Virus record (IMG/VR): IMGVR_UViG_3300048091_000417
Coordinates: 1-59,715 of that record
From: a virus
DNA: 59,715 nt
Direction: 5' to 3' (one strand)
The translations under genes were made by a program, and so were the position numbers. Each line of letters opens with the position of its first letter. Position 1 is the stretch's first letter. The notes under the pieces are model-generated. The model made no database searches. It was not told the DNA's origin and worked only from the letters and a program-made list of their open reading frames with translations. Shown here one piece after another: positions 32,870 through 40,908 of the stretch.

Positions 32870-34194
32870 CAGGCAAGGCCTCCTATACGGCGCAGGCCGG
32901 ATGTTTGTGTCTTAATCGGGTATCGCTTGGCGATGAAGTAGCCAGCCGCGTCGTTCATGTGGTCGTGACCCTTCTTCGGATCTTTGTCCGGCTCACCTTT
33001 TTCGGTGTAGGTCTGGCGTTCTAGGCACTGGGTGAACTGTGGGCACTGATCAATGTTGACCTTCAGCCGGCGCTCACCGTAGGTATTCAGGAACATGGCG
33101 TTCATTGAGTTGACCCGGTCCTTGACGCCTGGGTTTGTTGAGTCGACCACAACCGTGAAGCCCGCTTTCTTGAGCAGCGAAAGATCAGATTCGCTGGCAT
33201 TTTTACTACTGGTGTTCTGGCCGCTAGCATCTGGATAAACCGCTATCTCATGCTTGGTAAACCGCGCCTTAATCTTCTCGATCATCTCCGGCGTATCGCG
33301 CACCTTGTGGAACTCATCCAGCGCCAACGGCAGGCCATCACGTACGACGAACACCACGGCGCTCATCTTCATGACGTTGAAGTCCATGCCGATGTGCAGC
33401 GCTTCGCCGGGCTTTATGCGCTCAGTGGTGGTGCACTCTGAGCGGCTGAACGTGTAGTAGACGACCCCGGCGTAGTTCTCGAAGCTGGCTCCGTACTCCT
33501 GCCGGAAGGTCCTAGGGTCCATCTTGCGGCTGGCAGCTTCGAGTTCTTCGGCAGGTACGTTCCCGCCCTGAAGCGACGTGTATTGCCAGCTTTTGTGATC
33601 CGGCTCACCGCCTTCCTGTCCGTCCAGATAGGTGTCATAGCAGTGGTTGAAGCCCTTGGGGGTACCGATCCGCAGCGCATGACCGCCTTTGCGCATCTCG
33701 CCGCCCGGCAGCGTGTACTGACACGTCGAGAGCATCGGACGCAGGACTTCTTCCCAAGCAGCCCACGGACAGTCTGCCCATTCATCCACCAGGACGAAGA
33801 ACAGACCAGAGCCACGAAGGTTGTCGTAATTGTCGAGTCCGACTACGCGCATGACGTGGCCAGACTTCAGCGTGATCGAGCATTCTGTTTCGTTGGGACG
33901 ATGTGCACGCCATGCTTCCGGGATCGCCTGCTTGAGCCGACGCCAGAAGACCCGCTTCGCCTGCTTGAAGGTCGGCGCGCCATACCAGATCTCGTCCTCG
34001 ATGCTTACGCCCCACTCCGCAGCCAGTCGGGCCGCGCGGCGCATCTCTGCTTTCCCAAGGAACGTCTTACCGAACCGGCGACCACATACGGCATCCCTGA
34101 AACGGGCCTGAGGCTGGAACCCCCACACGTAGATGTTCGCCTGCTTCGGCGTCAGCCTTACCGGCGCGTCAAAGGTACGGGGTAGTCGGGACAT
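32869..34194 (-). CDS. terL: Terminase large subunit
   Basis: The packaging ATPase-nuclease is shown by Walker A (CGRRFGKTFL, about residues 37-46), Walker B with catalytic Glu (LFFVLVDEWAD, about 131-141) and nuclease acidic residues in HIGMDFNVMKMS, VYPDASGQNT and GHDHMNDAAGYF. It docks on the portal and cuts and pumps phage DNA. Length (441 aa) is usual. It overlaps the small subunit by 26 bases. Confidence 0.94.
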   Translation of the reverse strand: MSRLPRTFDAPVRLTPKQANIYVWGFQPQARFRDAVCGRRFGKTFLGKAEMRRAARLAAEWGVSIEDEIWYGAPTFKQAKRVFWRRLKQAIPEAWRAHRPNETECSITLKSGHVMRVVGLDNYDNLRGSGLFFVLVDEWADCPWAAWEEVLRPMLSTCQYTLPGGEMRKGGHALRIGTPKGFNHCYDTYLDGQEGGEPDHKSWQYTSLQGGNVPAEELEAASRKMDPRTFRQEYGASFENYAGVVYYTFSRSECTTTERIKPGEALHIGMDFNVMKMSAVVFVVRDGLPLALDEFHKVRDTPEMIEKIKARFTKHEIAVYPDASGQNTSSKNASESDLSLLKKAGFTVVVDSTNPGVKDRVNSMNAMFLNTYGERRLKVNIDQCPQFTQCLERQTYTEKGEPDKDPKKGHDHMNDAAGYFIAKRYPIKTQTSGLRRIGGLA

Positions 34195-34645
34195 TCTCGT
34201 CAGGCTCCAGCTTGTACTCAGCGATCGCGTGCTGCTGATCAGCCTGGGAGCCCAGCGGCTTTTCAGGTTCGAGGCGGCGATTCACGTAGACGTCGCCCAC
34301 CTCTTTGGCGGCCTGCTCCAGCAACTGGGCAGTCAGCGCCATGTTTTTCATGTTCTCGGCCTTCTCGGCCATTCGTCCAAGCGTGCGCAGTCGATAGGCG
34401 CGGTTGGCGATCGGGATGTCTGCCGTTTCTTCACGAAACCTTGTCCGGCACTGATGGAACAGGTCAGCCCACTTCTGCCCGAGCCCCTGCCCTGCGTACT
34501 TCGTTGGATCGTGCGACTCGCACTGCTGACGACTGATCTCTATACCAAACTCTGTCTTGACCGCTGCTACCACCTGAGAAGGCGTATCGAAACAGGCCAG
34601 AGCCTGAACAATGAAGGCTTTGACCTCGCTTCGTAGCACTGCCAT
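34169..34645 (-). CDS. terS: Terminase small subunit, DUF2280
   Basis: AVLRSEVKAFIVQALACFDT, AAVKTEFGIEISRQQCESHD and GLGQKWADLFHQCRTRFREE are diagnostic of DUF2280, the small terminase family common in Pseudomonas and Burkholderia phages. It recognises the packaging site and loads the large subunit. The ATG at 34645 is the conserved start; a TTG six codons earlier is possible. Confidence 0.87.
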   Translation of the reverse strand: MAVLRSEVKAFIVQALACFDTPSQVVAAVKTEFGIEISRQQCESHDPTKYAGQGLGQKWADLFHQCRTRFREETADIPIANRAYRLRTLGRMAEKAENMKNMALTAQLLEQAAKEVGDVYVNRRLEPEKPLGSQADQQHAIAEYKLEPDENVPTTPYL

Positions 34646-34678
34646 ATGGGATTCATCCGTCAAAACCTGTCACAGGAA

Positions 34679-35305
34679 TCAGGCCGACTTGAGCAGACAG
34701 GTTCCGCAGGCCCTCGAAATATTCAGTTTCCCCACCTCAGCGGGTTTGTTTGCCGCGTCGACCATGGCCTGAACATCGGGGCTCGCACCATAGCGACGGA
34801 CCACACCAACGAACTCTTCCACGTCGTGACCACGAAGCGTCAGGCTGGGCGTCCCGTCCTCTTTGAACTTGGGAGCGCCATACTGATCGAGCTTCTGTGA
34901 GATGTGATAAAGCTCATGCTCGACCAGCGCGCAGAACTCAGCGTCGGTGCAGTGAGCGCAATAGTCGGCAGCCAGTGTGATGAGGAAGTCCGGCACTTCA
35001 CCGAACCAGTCGATCATCTGCTGCTCTTGCCGCGCCTTCTGCCACCCACCTGCACGGAAGGCCACCAGCTCGGCCTGACCCAGCACCGTGCGGCACTGCT
35101 TCTCGAATGCAGCCGACGCCCAAAGGATGCGGATGGGCGCATCAACCAGGTGAGCATGGTCAGGGTTATGGATGTTTCCGGCATCAGAAAGTATCTGCTC
35201 AGCGATCCATTGCCATACTTCAGGGGCAGGTGTGAGCCGAATGCCAAGCATGGAGAGTTCCGACAGTTCAAGCAGCGATGCCGGCGGTGTTGGTCTGTTG
35301 AGCAT
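34679..35305 (-). CDS. Putative phage metallopeptidase, 208 aa
   Basis: The centre carries a zinc-peptidase motif HELYHIS (HExxH) with EFCALVEHELYHISQKLDQY around it, and LGIRLTPAPEVWQWIAEQIL upstream. This matches a phage family of putative metallopeptidases found beside terminases. Four Cys near the C-terminus and centre (CAHC, CGTC) may bind a second metal. Substrate unknown; maturation of the head or a host protein target are possible. Confidence 0.78.
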   Translation of the reverse strand: MLNRPTPPASLLELSELSMLGIRLTPAPEVWQWIAEQILSDAGNIHNPDHAHLVDAPIRILWASAAFEKQCRTVLGQAELVAFRAGGWQKARQEQQMIDWFGEVPDFLITLAADYCAHCTDAEFCALVEHELYHISQKLDQYGAPKFKEDGTPSLTLRGHDVEEFVGVVRRYGASPDVQAMVDAANKPAEVGKLNISRACGTCLLKSA

Positions 35306-35374
35306 TCCTCACCTATTGAGTTATTGGACTGATACCGGTATTGGTGTGGATCCAATCAAAGGTAGGAAACCCAA

Positions 35375-35584
35375 ATGTCCGACAATTTCAAAGGTCTTCT
35401 AAAGAATAATGGGCTCTCCGAGTCGAGCCCTGCCACGAAGAGAGAGGCGGCGGTGTGCGCAGCTTTGACCCTGATCAATTCTAAAGTGGCCAATTCCCCA
35501 GATCGTTCAAGCATACTCAAAGAAGAGCTGGAGAACCTCTCAAGTTACGTAGATAAGATCCAGGCCGCTCTGCAGGTGAAATAA
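35375..35584 (+). CDS. Small helical hypothetical protein, 69 aa
   Basis: TAGGA stands seven bases before the ATG. The product (MSDNFKGLLKNNGLSESSPA) is two or three amphipathic helices (LKEELENLSSYVDKIQAALQ). It reads against the late operon and therefore has its own promoter. AT-richer than neighbours. Function unknown. Confidence 0.55.
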   Translation: MSDNFKGLLKNNGLSESSPATKREAAVCAALTLINSKVANSPDRSSILKEELENLSSYVDKIQAALQVK

Positions 35585-35657
35585 GTTAGAGCTGTAGCGT
35601 TTCGGCGCTGTTTTGGATCGCGCCACGAAATCAGATCTTCCAGTTTCGTGGCGCGAA

Positions 35658-35873
35658 CTATTCGTCCGTCTTGTGCAGCTCAGGCTGTTGCACCACTCGG
35701 GATACGGCAACAGCGATGCCGAGGGCCATGTTCACCCCTGCGAACAGCAGCGGATGCACCGACCCCTGAAACATCAGCCACCCCACCGCCGCCGCATTCA
35801 GCGCAGCACCGACAGCAGCTATCTGAATACTGGTCAGCTTCCAAGCGTTCCGCCATTCAGGGATGAGTGCCAT
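35658..35873 (-). CDS. Holin-like membrane protein, 71 aa
   Basis: The start MALIPEWRNAWKLTSIQIAA is followed by two to three short hydrophobic helices (VGAALNAAAVGWLMFQG, LLFAGVNMALGIAVAVSRVV) and a charged tail (QQPELHKTDE), the layout of phage holins of Pseudomonas. It is the only holin candidate found, and lies at the head of the late operon, about 30 kb from the endolysin. The start overlaps the preceding lipoprotein gene. Confidence 0.75.
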   Translation of the reverse strand: MALIPEWRNAWKLTSIQIAAVGAALNAAAVGWLMFQGSVHPLLFAGVNMALGIAVAVSRVVQQPELHKTDE

Positions 35874-36105
35874 TGGTTGCGTCCGCGGGTAGGAGTTTTT
35901 CGAGGCTTTCGGCGTAGCGCTTCCAGTCGTCACGGCTTTTCGTCACGCGGCGCAGCGCGGCCTTTGGTGGTTCGGGCTCAGGACATGCCGACGGGGCAGA
36001 CGTGAACCGGAAAACCGTTGTCTTGTGCTCGGCTGGTTGCCGGGTTCCTGAGTCTTGCTGTGCGCAGCCGGCAAGCAAAAACACCACAACCAGTGCGCAC
36101 CTCAC
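35857..36105 (-). CDS. Small lipoprotein, possible second o-spanin
   Basis: MRCALVVVFLLAGCAQQDSG is a lipoprotein signal with the lipidated Cys at about residue 14. The mature part contains ACPEPEPPKAALRRVTKSRD and a C-terminal helix, similar in plan to outer-membrane spanins but charged rather than purely proline-rich. It overlaps the upstream coiled-coil gene (ATGA) and the downstream holin gene, so all three are made together. Confidence 0.6.
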   Translation of the reverse strand: MRCALVVVFLLAGCAQQDSGTRQPAEHKTTVFRFTSAPSACPEPEPPKAALRRVTKSRDDWKRYAESLEKLLPADATNGTHP

Positions 36106-36410
36106 TTTGGCCGTCCGAACGACTTCACCATCTCGGTGAGCGAGTCCAGACGGAAGTCTTGGCGCTGGTCGGAGCTCCGCAGGGTGTCGATGAACTTGTC
36201 ACCGGCATCGCGCGAGCGCTCAAGGGAATCTACTCGTTGAGTCAACAGAGCCTGGCTGGTTTGGTATGCGTTCAGTGAGGCCTGAAGCGTGGACAGCGAG
36301 CCCACGACATACACGAACGCGCCAATCGCAGCAGCAGACAGAATCGTCTGAAGGACGGGCACGACGATTTTAAACACCGTGCTGTCAGCGATGCGGGATA
36401 CGTCTGTCAT
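36102..36410 (-). CDS. Membrane-anchored coiled-coil protein, possible second i-spanin
   Basis: The 102-aa product has a membrane helix near residues 14-38 (VVPVLQTILSAAAIGAFVYV) followed by a coiled coil (QALLTQRVDSLERSRDAGDK). The ATG at 36410 lies near a promoter-operator region at 36475-36503. Together with the lipoprotein and holin-like gene it looks like a lysis trio. It could instead be a general membrane accessory protein. Confidence 0.55.
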   Translation of the reverse strand: MTDVSRIADSTVFKIVVPVLQTILSAAAIGAFVYVVGSLSTLQASLNAYQTSQALLTQRVDSLERSRDAGDKFIDTLRSSDQRQDFRLDSLTEMVKSFGRPK

Positions 36411-36474
36411 GGGCTGTCCGGAATAAAGGGCCAACTGATAGCGGCCAAATAGCAGAAGGGATTTCAAAAAGGGC

Positions 36475-36503
36475 TTGATCATTAGGCCCAATGGGCCTAA
36501 TAT
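36475..36503 (+). promoter_or_regulatory. Promoter with 21-bp perfect palindromic operator
   Basis: TTGATC (36475-36480) and TAATAT (36498-36503) are separated by 17 bp. A perfect inverted repeat, ATTAGGCCCA-A-TGGGCCTAAT (36481-36501), fills the spacer, so a bound repressor would block polymerase. It controls the plus-strand genes at 36559 and 36819; the latter encodes an HTH-type protein that could be the regulator. Confidence 0.68.
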
Positions 36504-36558
36504 ACAACACATGGGAAGCGCATATCGCCCGGCCCGACAGCCCCAAAGGGAAGAACAG

Positions 36559-36777
36559 ATGAGCATCGAAATGACAACCGCCGAACTCGAAAAGATTCAC
36601 TCCGAGATCGCGAAGCTGATGGCCGAGACCAGCAAGCTAAACGCTGAAACCACCAAGTTGCGGAGCGAGGCGCACAAGCTGAGCCGCGAAGCTCTCTGGT
36701 ATCCACTGGCGATGGCATCGGGTCTGGTGGGCGCGGTAGCCGCAGCCACAGTAGCCCTCACCAAATACCTCTCCTGA
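36559..36777 (+). CDS. Tail-anchored coiled-coil membrane protein, 72 aa
   Basis: A cytoplasmic heptad region (EKIHSEIAKLMAETSKLNAE, with repeated LNAETTKL/RSEAHKL units) precedes one C-terminal membrane helix (PLAMASGLVGAVAAATVAL). Start at 36559 follows GGGAAG. It is driven by the operator-controlled promoter just upstream and closed by a terminator at 36783. Such proteins are common beside the holin in Pseudomonas prophages; superinfection exclusion is possible but unproven. Confidence 0.65.
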   Translation: MSIEMTTAELEKIHSEIAKLMAETSKLNAETTKLRSEAHKLSREALWYPLAMASGLVGAVAAATVALTKYLS

Positions 36778-36782
36778 TTCCA

Positions 36783-36806
36783 GAACCCCGCGAAAGCGGG
36801 GTTTCT
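36783..36806 (+). terminator. Hairpin terminator GAACCCCGC-GAAA-GCGGGGTTTC
   Basis: A nine-pair stem with a GAAA tetraloop and a short T run follows the membrane protein gene. Some transcripts must pass it to express the HTH-like gene at 36819. Confidence 0.65.
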
Positions 36807-36818
36807 CATAAGGTCGAC

Positions 36819-37097
36819 ATGAAAATCATCAAGCACTATGCCCCGCCGTCCACGTCCGATCTGGAAGCGCTGAAAACACGACTGAACAAGACCGGAAACG
36901 ACATGGCGGATATCGCAGGCTTGTCGGATGGTCGCCAGTGGCGCAAGTACACCGGCGGCGCCAAGCCGCGCGAAGTTAGTGCTCAGATGCTTTTCTTCAT
37001 TGCGGCCCGACTCACACTTCCTTCTGAACAGCTTGATGAGCTGTATGAGCAGATGCGTGAGATGGGCGCAGATCTCGAACTCGACGAACCGACCTAA
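36819..37097 (+). CDS. XRE-like DNA-binding protein, 92 aa
   Basis: LEALKTRLNKTGNDMADIAG and LSDGRQWRKYTGGAKPREVS suit a helix-turn-helix of the XRE kind found in Pseudomonas prophages, followed by QMLFFIAARLTLPSEQLDEL. It is the candidate ligand of the palindrome at 36481-36501, giving autoregulation. No C-terminal peptidase domain, so it would not respond directly to SOS. Confidence 0.68.
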   Translation: MKIIKHYAPPSTSDLEALKTRLNKTGNDMADIAGLSDGRQWRKYTGGAKPREVSAQMLFFIAARLTLPSEQLDELYEQMREMGADLELDEPT

Positions 37098-37184
37098 AGC
37101 TTGGGCCTTCAGTCTTGCGCCAGTAGATTGATCGGTATCACATGCACTCCCGGCTCGGAGCGATGGGTGTGGGTGAGCCGAATA

Positions 37185-37215
37185 CAAAAAAGCCCCGGCG
37201 AGAGTGCTGAGGCTT
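37185..37215 (-). terminator. Terminator of the 37263-37945 gene pair
   Basis: On the minus strand AAGCCTCAGCACTCTCGCCGGGGCTT forms an imperfect hairpin followed by TTTTTT. Confidence 0.55.
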
Positions 37216-37262
37216 AGAATTACGCACTAACTTATACACGCTCGCTTCAGAATGGGGAGCGT

Positions 37263-37736
37263 CTACATCCCGAAGTCAGTAGCGGTACCTTGCTTGTTGC
37301 GCAGTCGCGTGATCTCAGGCTCTGGCTTAGTATTAAGCTCGGGTGCTTTTCGACGGTCATCCGAAGGGCTCGAGATGGCCGGCGCTACGTTTATCTCAAT
37401 TCCGTGAGCCGCGAGAGCTACAAATAGCTCCGGATTAAATTCTGCAAACTGGTCCACCACCACCTTAAGGCTATCGGGCGTCCATCCGGAATCTCTTGCG
37501 CTCAAATAAGCGTTACCGAGATCGTCCTTCGTCATCAGCAACACACCTTTTAGCTTTCCTTCGAGCTCTGCCTGGCCTTCTCTCAACATTTCCACCAGAC
37601 GACCCATAGCTAGCCAATGTGCGTACGCATTCGCAAACTCAACCGATGGAAAGAGGTTCTCCAGTTGATTCCCGTCAACCCAAACAGCCCACGTTTTTTC
37701 AGCATTTTTCACAGGTGCAACGATGTATACAGTCAC
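37263..37736 (-). CDS. Hypothetical protein, 157 aa
   Basis: The N-terminal part (NAEKTWAVWVDGNQLENLFP SV) resembles short DUF2188-like domains; the middle is helical (LGNAYLSARDSGWTPDSLKV) and the last 40 residues are polar and disordered. It is translated in an ATGA overlap with the 70-aa gene upstream. Function unknown. Confidence 0.6.
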   Translation of the reverse strand: MTVYIVAPVKNAEKTWAVWVDGNQLENLFPSVEFANAYAHWLAMGRLVEMLREGQAELEGKLKGVLLMTKDDLGNAYLSARDSGWTPDSLKVVVDQFAEFNPELFVALAAHGIEINVAPAISSPSDDRRKAPELNTKPEPEITRLRNKQGTATDFGM

Positions 37737-37945
37737 AGCGAATACCTTGGCGATGAGTCAGCCAAAAAGGTACCAGCTTTGAGGAAAAAACGATAAATCC
37801 CCGCATCTGCGAGGCTTGAGAATGTGTGAGGGTGTTTCCCCTCCTGTCCGCCATAGGTTTCACCATCGCCGGCACCCAAATGGACCAGTCTCGACGGATC
37901 ACTTCGCGCAGCAGATGAAAGCATGAGGTAACAGTTGGCGTGCAT
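37733..37945 (-). CDS. Hypothetical protein, 70 aa
   Basis: MHANCYLMLSSAARSDPSRL starts after AAGGA. The protein has a Gly-rich stretch (GAGDGETYGGQEGK) and ends in a hydrophobic beta part. It precedes and overlaps the 157-aa gene, forming a two-gene unit ended by the terminator at 37185. Function unknown. Confidence 0.55.
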   Translation of the reverse strand: MHANCYLMLSSAARSDPSRLVHLGAGDGETYGGQEGKHPHTFSSLADAGIYRFFLKAGTFLADSSPRYSL

Positions 37946-38063
37946 TGGGTATTCCTTGCAGCCACGATACGAACGATCCCGTATCAACGCGATTATTGTA
38001 CGGCCGCAACCTGATACGGCATCGTCTACGTTAGCGGAAGGAAACTGCGGACCTCGGTCCTTT

Positions 38064-38342
38064 TCAGTTTTCTAGATCATTGTCGGTGAACGAGTCCAAA
38101 TACTCATGACCGGCCCAAGTCAGTTGAAAGATGCGCTGACCAGTGAAGTAATATCCTTCTGTGATAAGCCCGGCAGATTTGCAAATCGTAAGCAAATAAA
38201 AACACTCAGAATAACGCATCGCTTTGGGAGGTCCGACAGCCTTCCACCGCCTTTTTAACGTCCCAAGCAGTATGCCCACCTCGTCGGCATGGGTCTCGAT
38301 GAGCCTGAGCAAGATAGCGACCTTGGAAAGATTCCGCTTCAT
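38064..38342 (-). CDS. DUF2513 family protein, 92 aa
   Basis: MKRNLSKVAILLRLIETHAD and the C-terminal ITEGYYFTGQRIFQLTWAGHEYLD match the DUF2513 family, winged-helix-like small proteins found in phages and islands. AGGGG precedes the ATG at 38342. A strong terminator upstream isolates it from the ninG region, so it has its own promoter. It may be a regulator. Confidence 0.75.
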   Translation of the reverse strand: MKRNLSKVAILLRLIETHADEVGILLGTLKRRWKAVGPPKAMRYSECFYLLTICKSAGLITEGYYFTGQRIFQLTWAGHEYLDSFTDNDLEN

Positions 38343-38403
38343 AGCTAACCCCTGTGAAATAGATCTTACTTCGACAGTACAGATTAGCATCTTGAAATAA
38401 CGC

Positions 38404-38430
38404 AAAAGCCCGACACGATGGTCGGGCTTT
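38404..38430. terminator. Bidirectional terminator AAAGCCCGAC...GTCGGGCTTT
   Basis: A perfect 10-bp stem with A-rich and T-rich flanks on either side. It ends the leftward early operon after the Q-position gene, and would be the natural target of late antitermination. Confidence 0.75.
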
Positions 38431-38541
38431 CAGAGCAAGTTGCCGTAGGCAAAATACTTAATGTGGCGAAATGATGCCCTCAGCCGTGCGGGAAGTCAAT
38501 TAGCAAAATACGGTTTATTTGCGCAGATATACGTGGATTAG

Positions 38542-39123
38542 CTAAGCCGCATCCTTCATCCGGTAGATGACCGCTCCGACCGGGCTCAATGCCATGCGAT
38601 CCAGATCCTCGCAGCACTCAAAAATTAGGGTGATCACTGGCTCCCAGTCGCGCGCCCAAGCGCACGACTCAAGACGGCAGCCGTACTCAGCCCACAGCCA
38701 ACTGCGGAAACCTTCCGGCTTGATCAGCGGATCTTTATTGGCCGACTGCCCGCCCTGGTGCATGTAGCGATACCGGAGCATAACCCCCTTCACCACGTAC
38801 TCCAGCTTCTCGCGCTTCGCGGCGGTCATTCGCTTGGACTTGGAGACCACCATACCGAACACCACTTCCTCCGCTGCCTCGCGGATATCGTCGCTGCGGT
38901 GCGCGGCGTACATGTACTCGCCGAACACACGGACCTGAGGGTGCAGCTTGGCAATGACGGACTGAATGTGACCCGCCAGCGCGCTGTGTACGGCGTGGTT
39001 CGCGGTCGGCCCACGCTCGGTGGCCTGGACCACCACGCCCAACTGAACGACGTCCGAGCTCTGACCCGGTGCCGGGTTATAGGTGCAGTCGTGCCATGCC
39101 TGACGTGCCGAATTGATCTTCAT
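38542..39123 (-). CDS. Phage protein in Q (late regulator) position, 193 aa
   Basis: MKINSARQAWHDCTYNPAPG begins a mixed protein with EEVVFGMVVSKSKRMTAAKR and a C-terminal part YGCRLESCAWARDWEPVITL. It lies after ninG and before a strong terminator, exactly where lambda-like phages place the late antiterminator Q, and it overlaps ninG by four bases. Sequence alone does not identify it as Q; a late regulator role is inferred from position. Confidence 0.65.
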   Translation of the reverse strand: MKINSARQAWHDCTYNPAPGQSSDVVQLGVVVQATERGPTANHAVHSALAGHIQSVIAKLHPQVRVFGEYMYAAHRSDDIREAAEEVVFGMVVSKSKRMTAAKREKLEYVVKGVMLRYRYMHQGGQSANKDPLIKPEGFRSWLWAEYGCRLESCAWARDWEPVITLIFECCEDLDRMALSPVGAVIYRMKDAA

Positions 39124-39704
39124 GCTGCTCTCCCCTTCAGCTCTTTGGTCTTTGCCCGGTAAAGCGCTGTCAGCGCCTTCAGGTCGTCGATCGTGTATTT
39201 CTTTGGCTCATGCGGCCCTTCGAGCCATAAAACCTTTTCCTCTCCGATCCGCCGTATCAGCTCAGCCCTGTAATTCAGCAAGTCGCCTGACTTGTGCGTA
39301 TTGCACGGAGCACATTGTTTCCAGACGTTTAGGGGCTCGAAGCGGATCGCCGGATGCGCCGATACGGTACGGTAGTGCCCCGCGTGCCATTGGCCTTCGT
39401 GGTGACGTCCACAGCTCACACAGGGAAGCAAGGCATCTCGTTCGCGCACCCATGCGTTGAAAGCCTGCTGGGTATCCTTGAGGTGCTCTGCCCTGCTCTT
39501 CAGCTTCTCCTTCCGTAGCTTGATTTCGCGGCGCTCGCGCTGGGCAATCGACATGCGCTGCTTTTCCTGCGCCTGACGGGCCAGCACTACCGCGCAGTCC
39601 GGAGAGCACCATTTCTGAAAGCTGCGGGTCGGCGTGAAGGTCGCACCACAACCAGCGACTCGGCAGCGCTTCGGCCGAATCGGCTTCTCGGATCGAGGAA
39701 TCAA
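39120..39704 (-). CDS. ninG: NinG recombination protein
   Basis: The family pattern is clear: a zinc-binding start (CRVAGCGATFTPTRSFQKWC), a basic coiled coil (QRERREIKLRKEKLKSRAEH), then CVSCGRHHEGQWHAGHYRTV and QCAPCNTHKSGDLLNYRAEL, an HNH-like zinc domain. NinG (Rap) is a junction-cutting nuclease in phage recombination. The start is a TTG at 39704 with GGGGGTGA upstream, overlapping the previous stop. Confidence 0.88.
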   Translation of the reverse strand: MIPRSEKPIRPKRCRVAGCGATFTPTRSFQKWCSPDCAVVLARQAQEKQRMSIAQRERREIKLRKEKLKSRAEHLKDTQQAFNAWVRERDALLPCVSCGRHHEGQWHAGHYRTVSAHPAIRFEPLNVWKQCAPCNTHKSGDLLNYRAELIRRIGEEKVLWLEGPHEPKKYTIDDLKALTALYRAKTKELKGRAA

Positions 39705-39799
39705 AGCTCACCCCCGAACTGAACCGACATGGGCTGAGCGTGATAACCAGCTTCGAGGATGGTCGCCAACGCACTGATGAGAGCCTTGATGGTCTTCAT
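39701..39799 (-). CDS. Tiny protein between ninB and ninG, 32 aa
   Basis: MKTIKALISALATILEAGYH plus 12 residues forms a short amphipathic helix. It overlaps ninB (ATGA) and ninG (TTGA) at both ends, so it is translated in the chain or serves as a coupling element. No known family. Confidence 0.5.
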   Translation of the reverse strand: MKTIKALISALATILEAGYHAQPMSVQFGGEL

Positions 39800-40254
39800 G
39801 CAGCCTCCCCCATGTTGCAGCGCATCTTCATGTACTCGCTGTCTTCCGGGTGCGGCAGGTAGATCCCGTGTTCCTGCGCCCAGGCGTCGATGCAGGTCAT
39901 GAAGGAATGCATCTCGCCCTTGTCCAGTTCGCTGGTGTGGCGCAGCTCGTATCGCTCGGCGACTTCGCCGGTCTTTAGGTTGATGTCGCGGACCGCCTCT
40001 TCTCCCAGAAAGGTGAGTTTCAAGTTGCGCTTCATGTTCTCCATGTTCATCGGCGCGCCGGTGGCGAACGTGGTCTTGCCCATGCTCACAAAGAACTGGG
40101 CTGCACACTCACACCACTTGTGGAACAGGGCGTTCTGAGGAAGGCTGCGGCTGGCGCCAGTGATCGTCACGTTGCAGGGAAATCCCTTGTTGCGGATCGC
40201 GGCGTTGATGTTCGAAAGCTCTGCCAGTGAGTTGATTCGGATCTTCTCAGCCAT
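39796..40254 (-). CDS. ninB: NinB-like recombination protein
   Basis: RINSLAELSNINAAIRNKGF, SRSLPQNALFHKWCECAAQF and LTFLGEEAVRDINLKTGEVA followed by DAWAQEHGIYLPHPEDSEYM match NinB (Orf of lambda), a single-strand DNA-binding recombination mediator. The 152-aa length is typical. It starts inside the end of the upstream gene. Confidence 0.87.
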   Translation of the reverse strand: MAEKIRINSLAELSNINAAIRNKGFPCNVTITGASRSLPQNALFHKWCECAAQFFVSMGKTTFATGAPMNMENMKRNLKLTFLGEEAVRDINLKTGEVAERYELRHTSELDKGEMHSFMTCIDAWAQEHGIYLPHPEDSEYMKMRCNMGEAA

Positions 40255-40795
40255 GGCTGGACTCCTTGCTTTTTGCAGCGTGGCGCTGATCGTGGAACGC
40301 CATAACCTCTTCCATGCCCTTGTCGACGGCGACAATCTCGCGATCAAAGTAGGCCTGGGCATCCGTTTCGCCCTCAGGTGGAAGCTGGCCGGGACCAGCC
40401 AACGAGTTGAATATCCAATCCATTCCGGCGGTTTCGGTCTTGCCGTGCTCGTCCTCGATGACTGCCGCACGCATGGCCAGGAGGTAGCGACCGAACAACA
40501 GATCAAGTTCCTTGATGCGCATGGCAGCAACGGCGGCGGCATCGCGCAGCGCCTCGTTCTCGGCCTTGAGCTGGTCGCACTCAGCCAGTGCCGTCTTCGT
40601 TCCCATTTTGCGGCCCTCGTCATAGCCGGATTGCCAGCTGTTCGGATCGGCTTTCAGAGTGGCAACCTGAACTTCCAGCCGCTCTTTCTCGACAAAGACC
40701 TCCTGCGCGCATACGTGAAACTGCCGGCGCGACATTTCGCTGCTCATGGCCAGCTTGAAAGGCATTCCGATGACGCCTCTGGTTATTTCACTCAT
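40247..40795 (-). CDS. Coiled-coil early protein, 182 aa
   Basis: GGAGGTG precedes the ATG at 40795. After an N-terminal part (MSEITRGVIGMPFKLAMSSE) a coiled coil EKERLEVQVATLKADPNSWQ, QLKAENEALRDAAAVAAMRI follows. It sits between the helicase loader and ninB. No family known to me; a replication or recombination accessory role is plausible from location. Confidence 0.6.
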   Translation of the reverse strand: MSEITRGVIGMPFKLAMSSEMSRRQFHVCAQEVFVEKERLEVQVATLKADPNSWQSGYDEGRKMGTKTALAECDQLKAENEALRDAAAVAAMRIKELDLLFGRYLLAMRAAVIEDEHGKTETAGMDWIFNSLAGPGQLPPEGETDAQAYFDREIVAVDKGMEEVMAFHDQRHAAKSKESSHG

Positions 40796-40908
40796 CGGAA
40801 CACCTCCTGCAGATTCACAGAGTGCGCGCAGCGCTCTGGTTTGTGGTTGAAGCCGTATCCGGCTACCAGCGTGATGAGGGCTATGGCGATAACGATTCGG
40901 CTGGCCAT
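40792..40908 (-). CDS. Small membrane protein, 38 aa
   Basis: MASRIVIAIALITLVAGYGF is a single membrane helix or uncleaved signal, followed by a short polar tail with one Cys. AGGAGG precedes the start and both ends overlap neighbours, which makes real translation likely. Function unknown. Confidence 0.6.
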   Translation of the reverse strand: MASRIVIAIALITLVAGYGFNHKPERCAHSVNLQEVFR

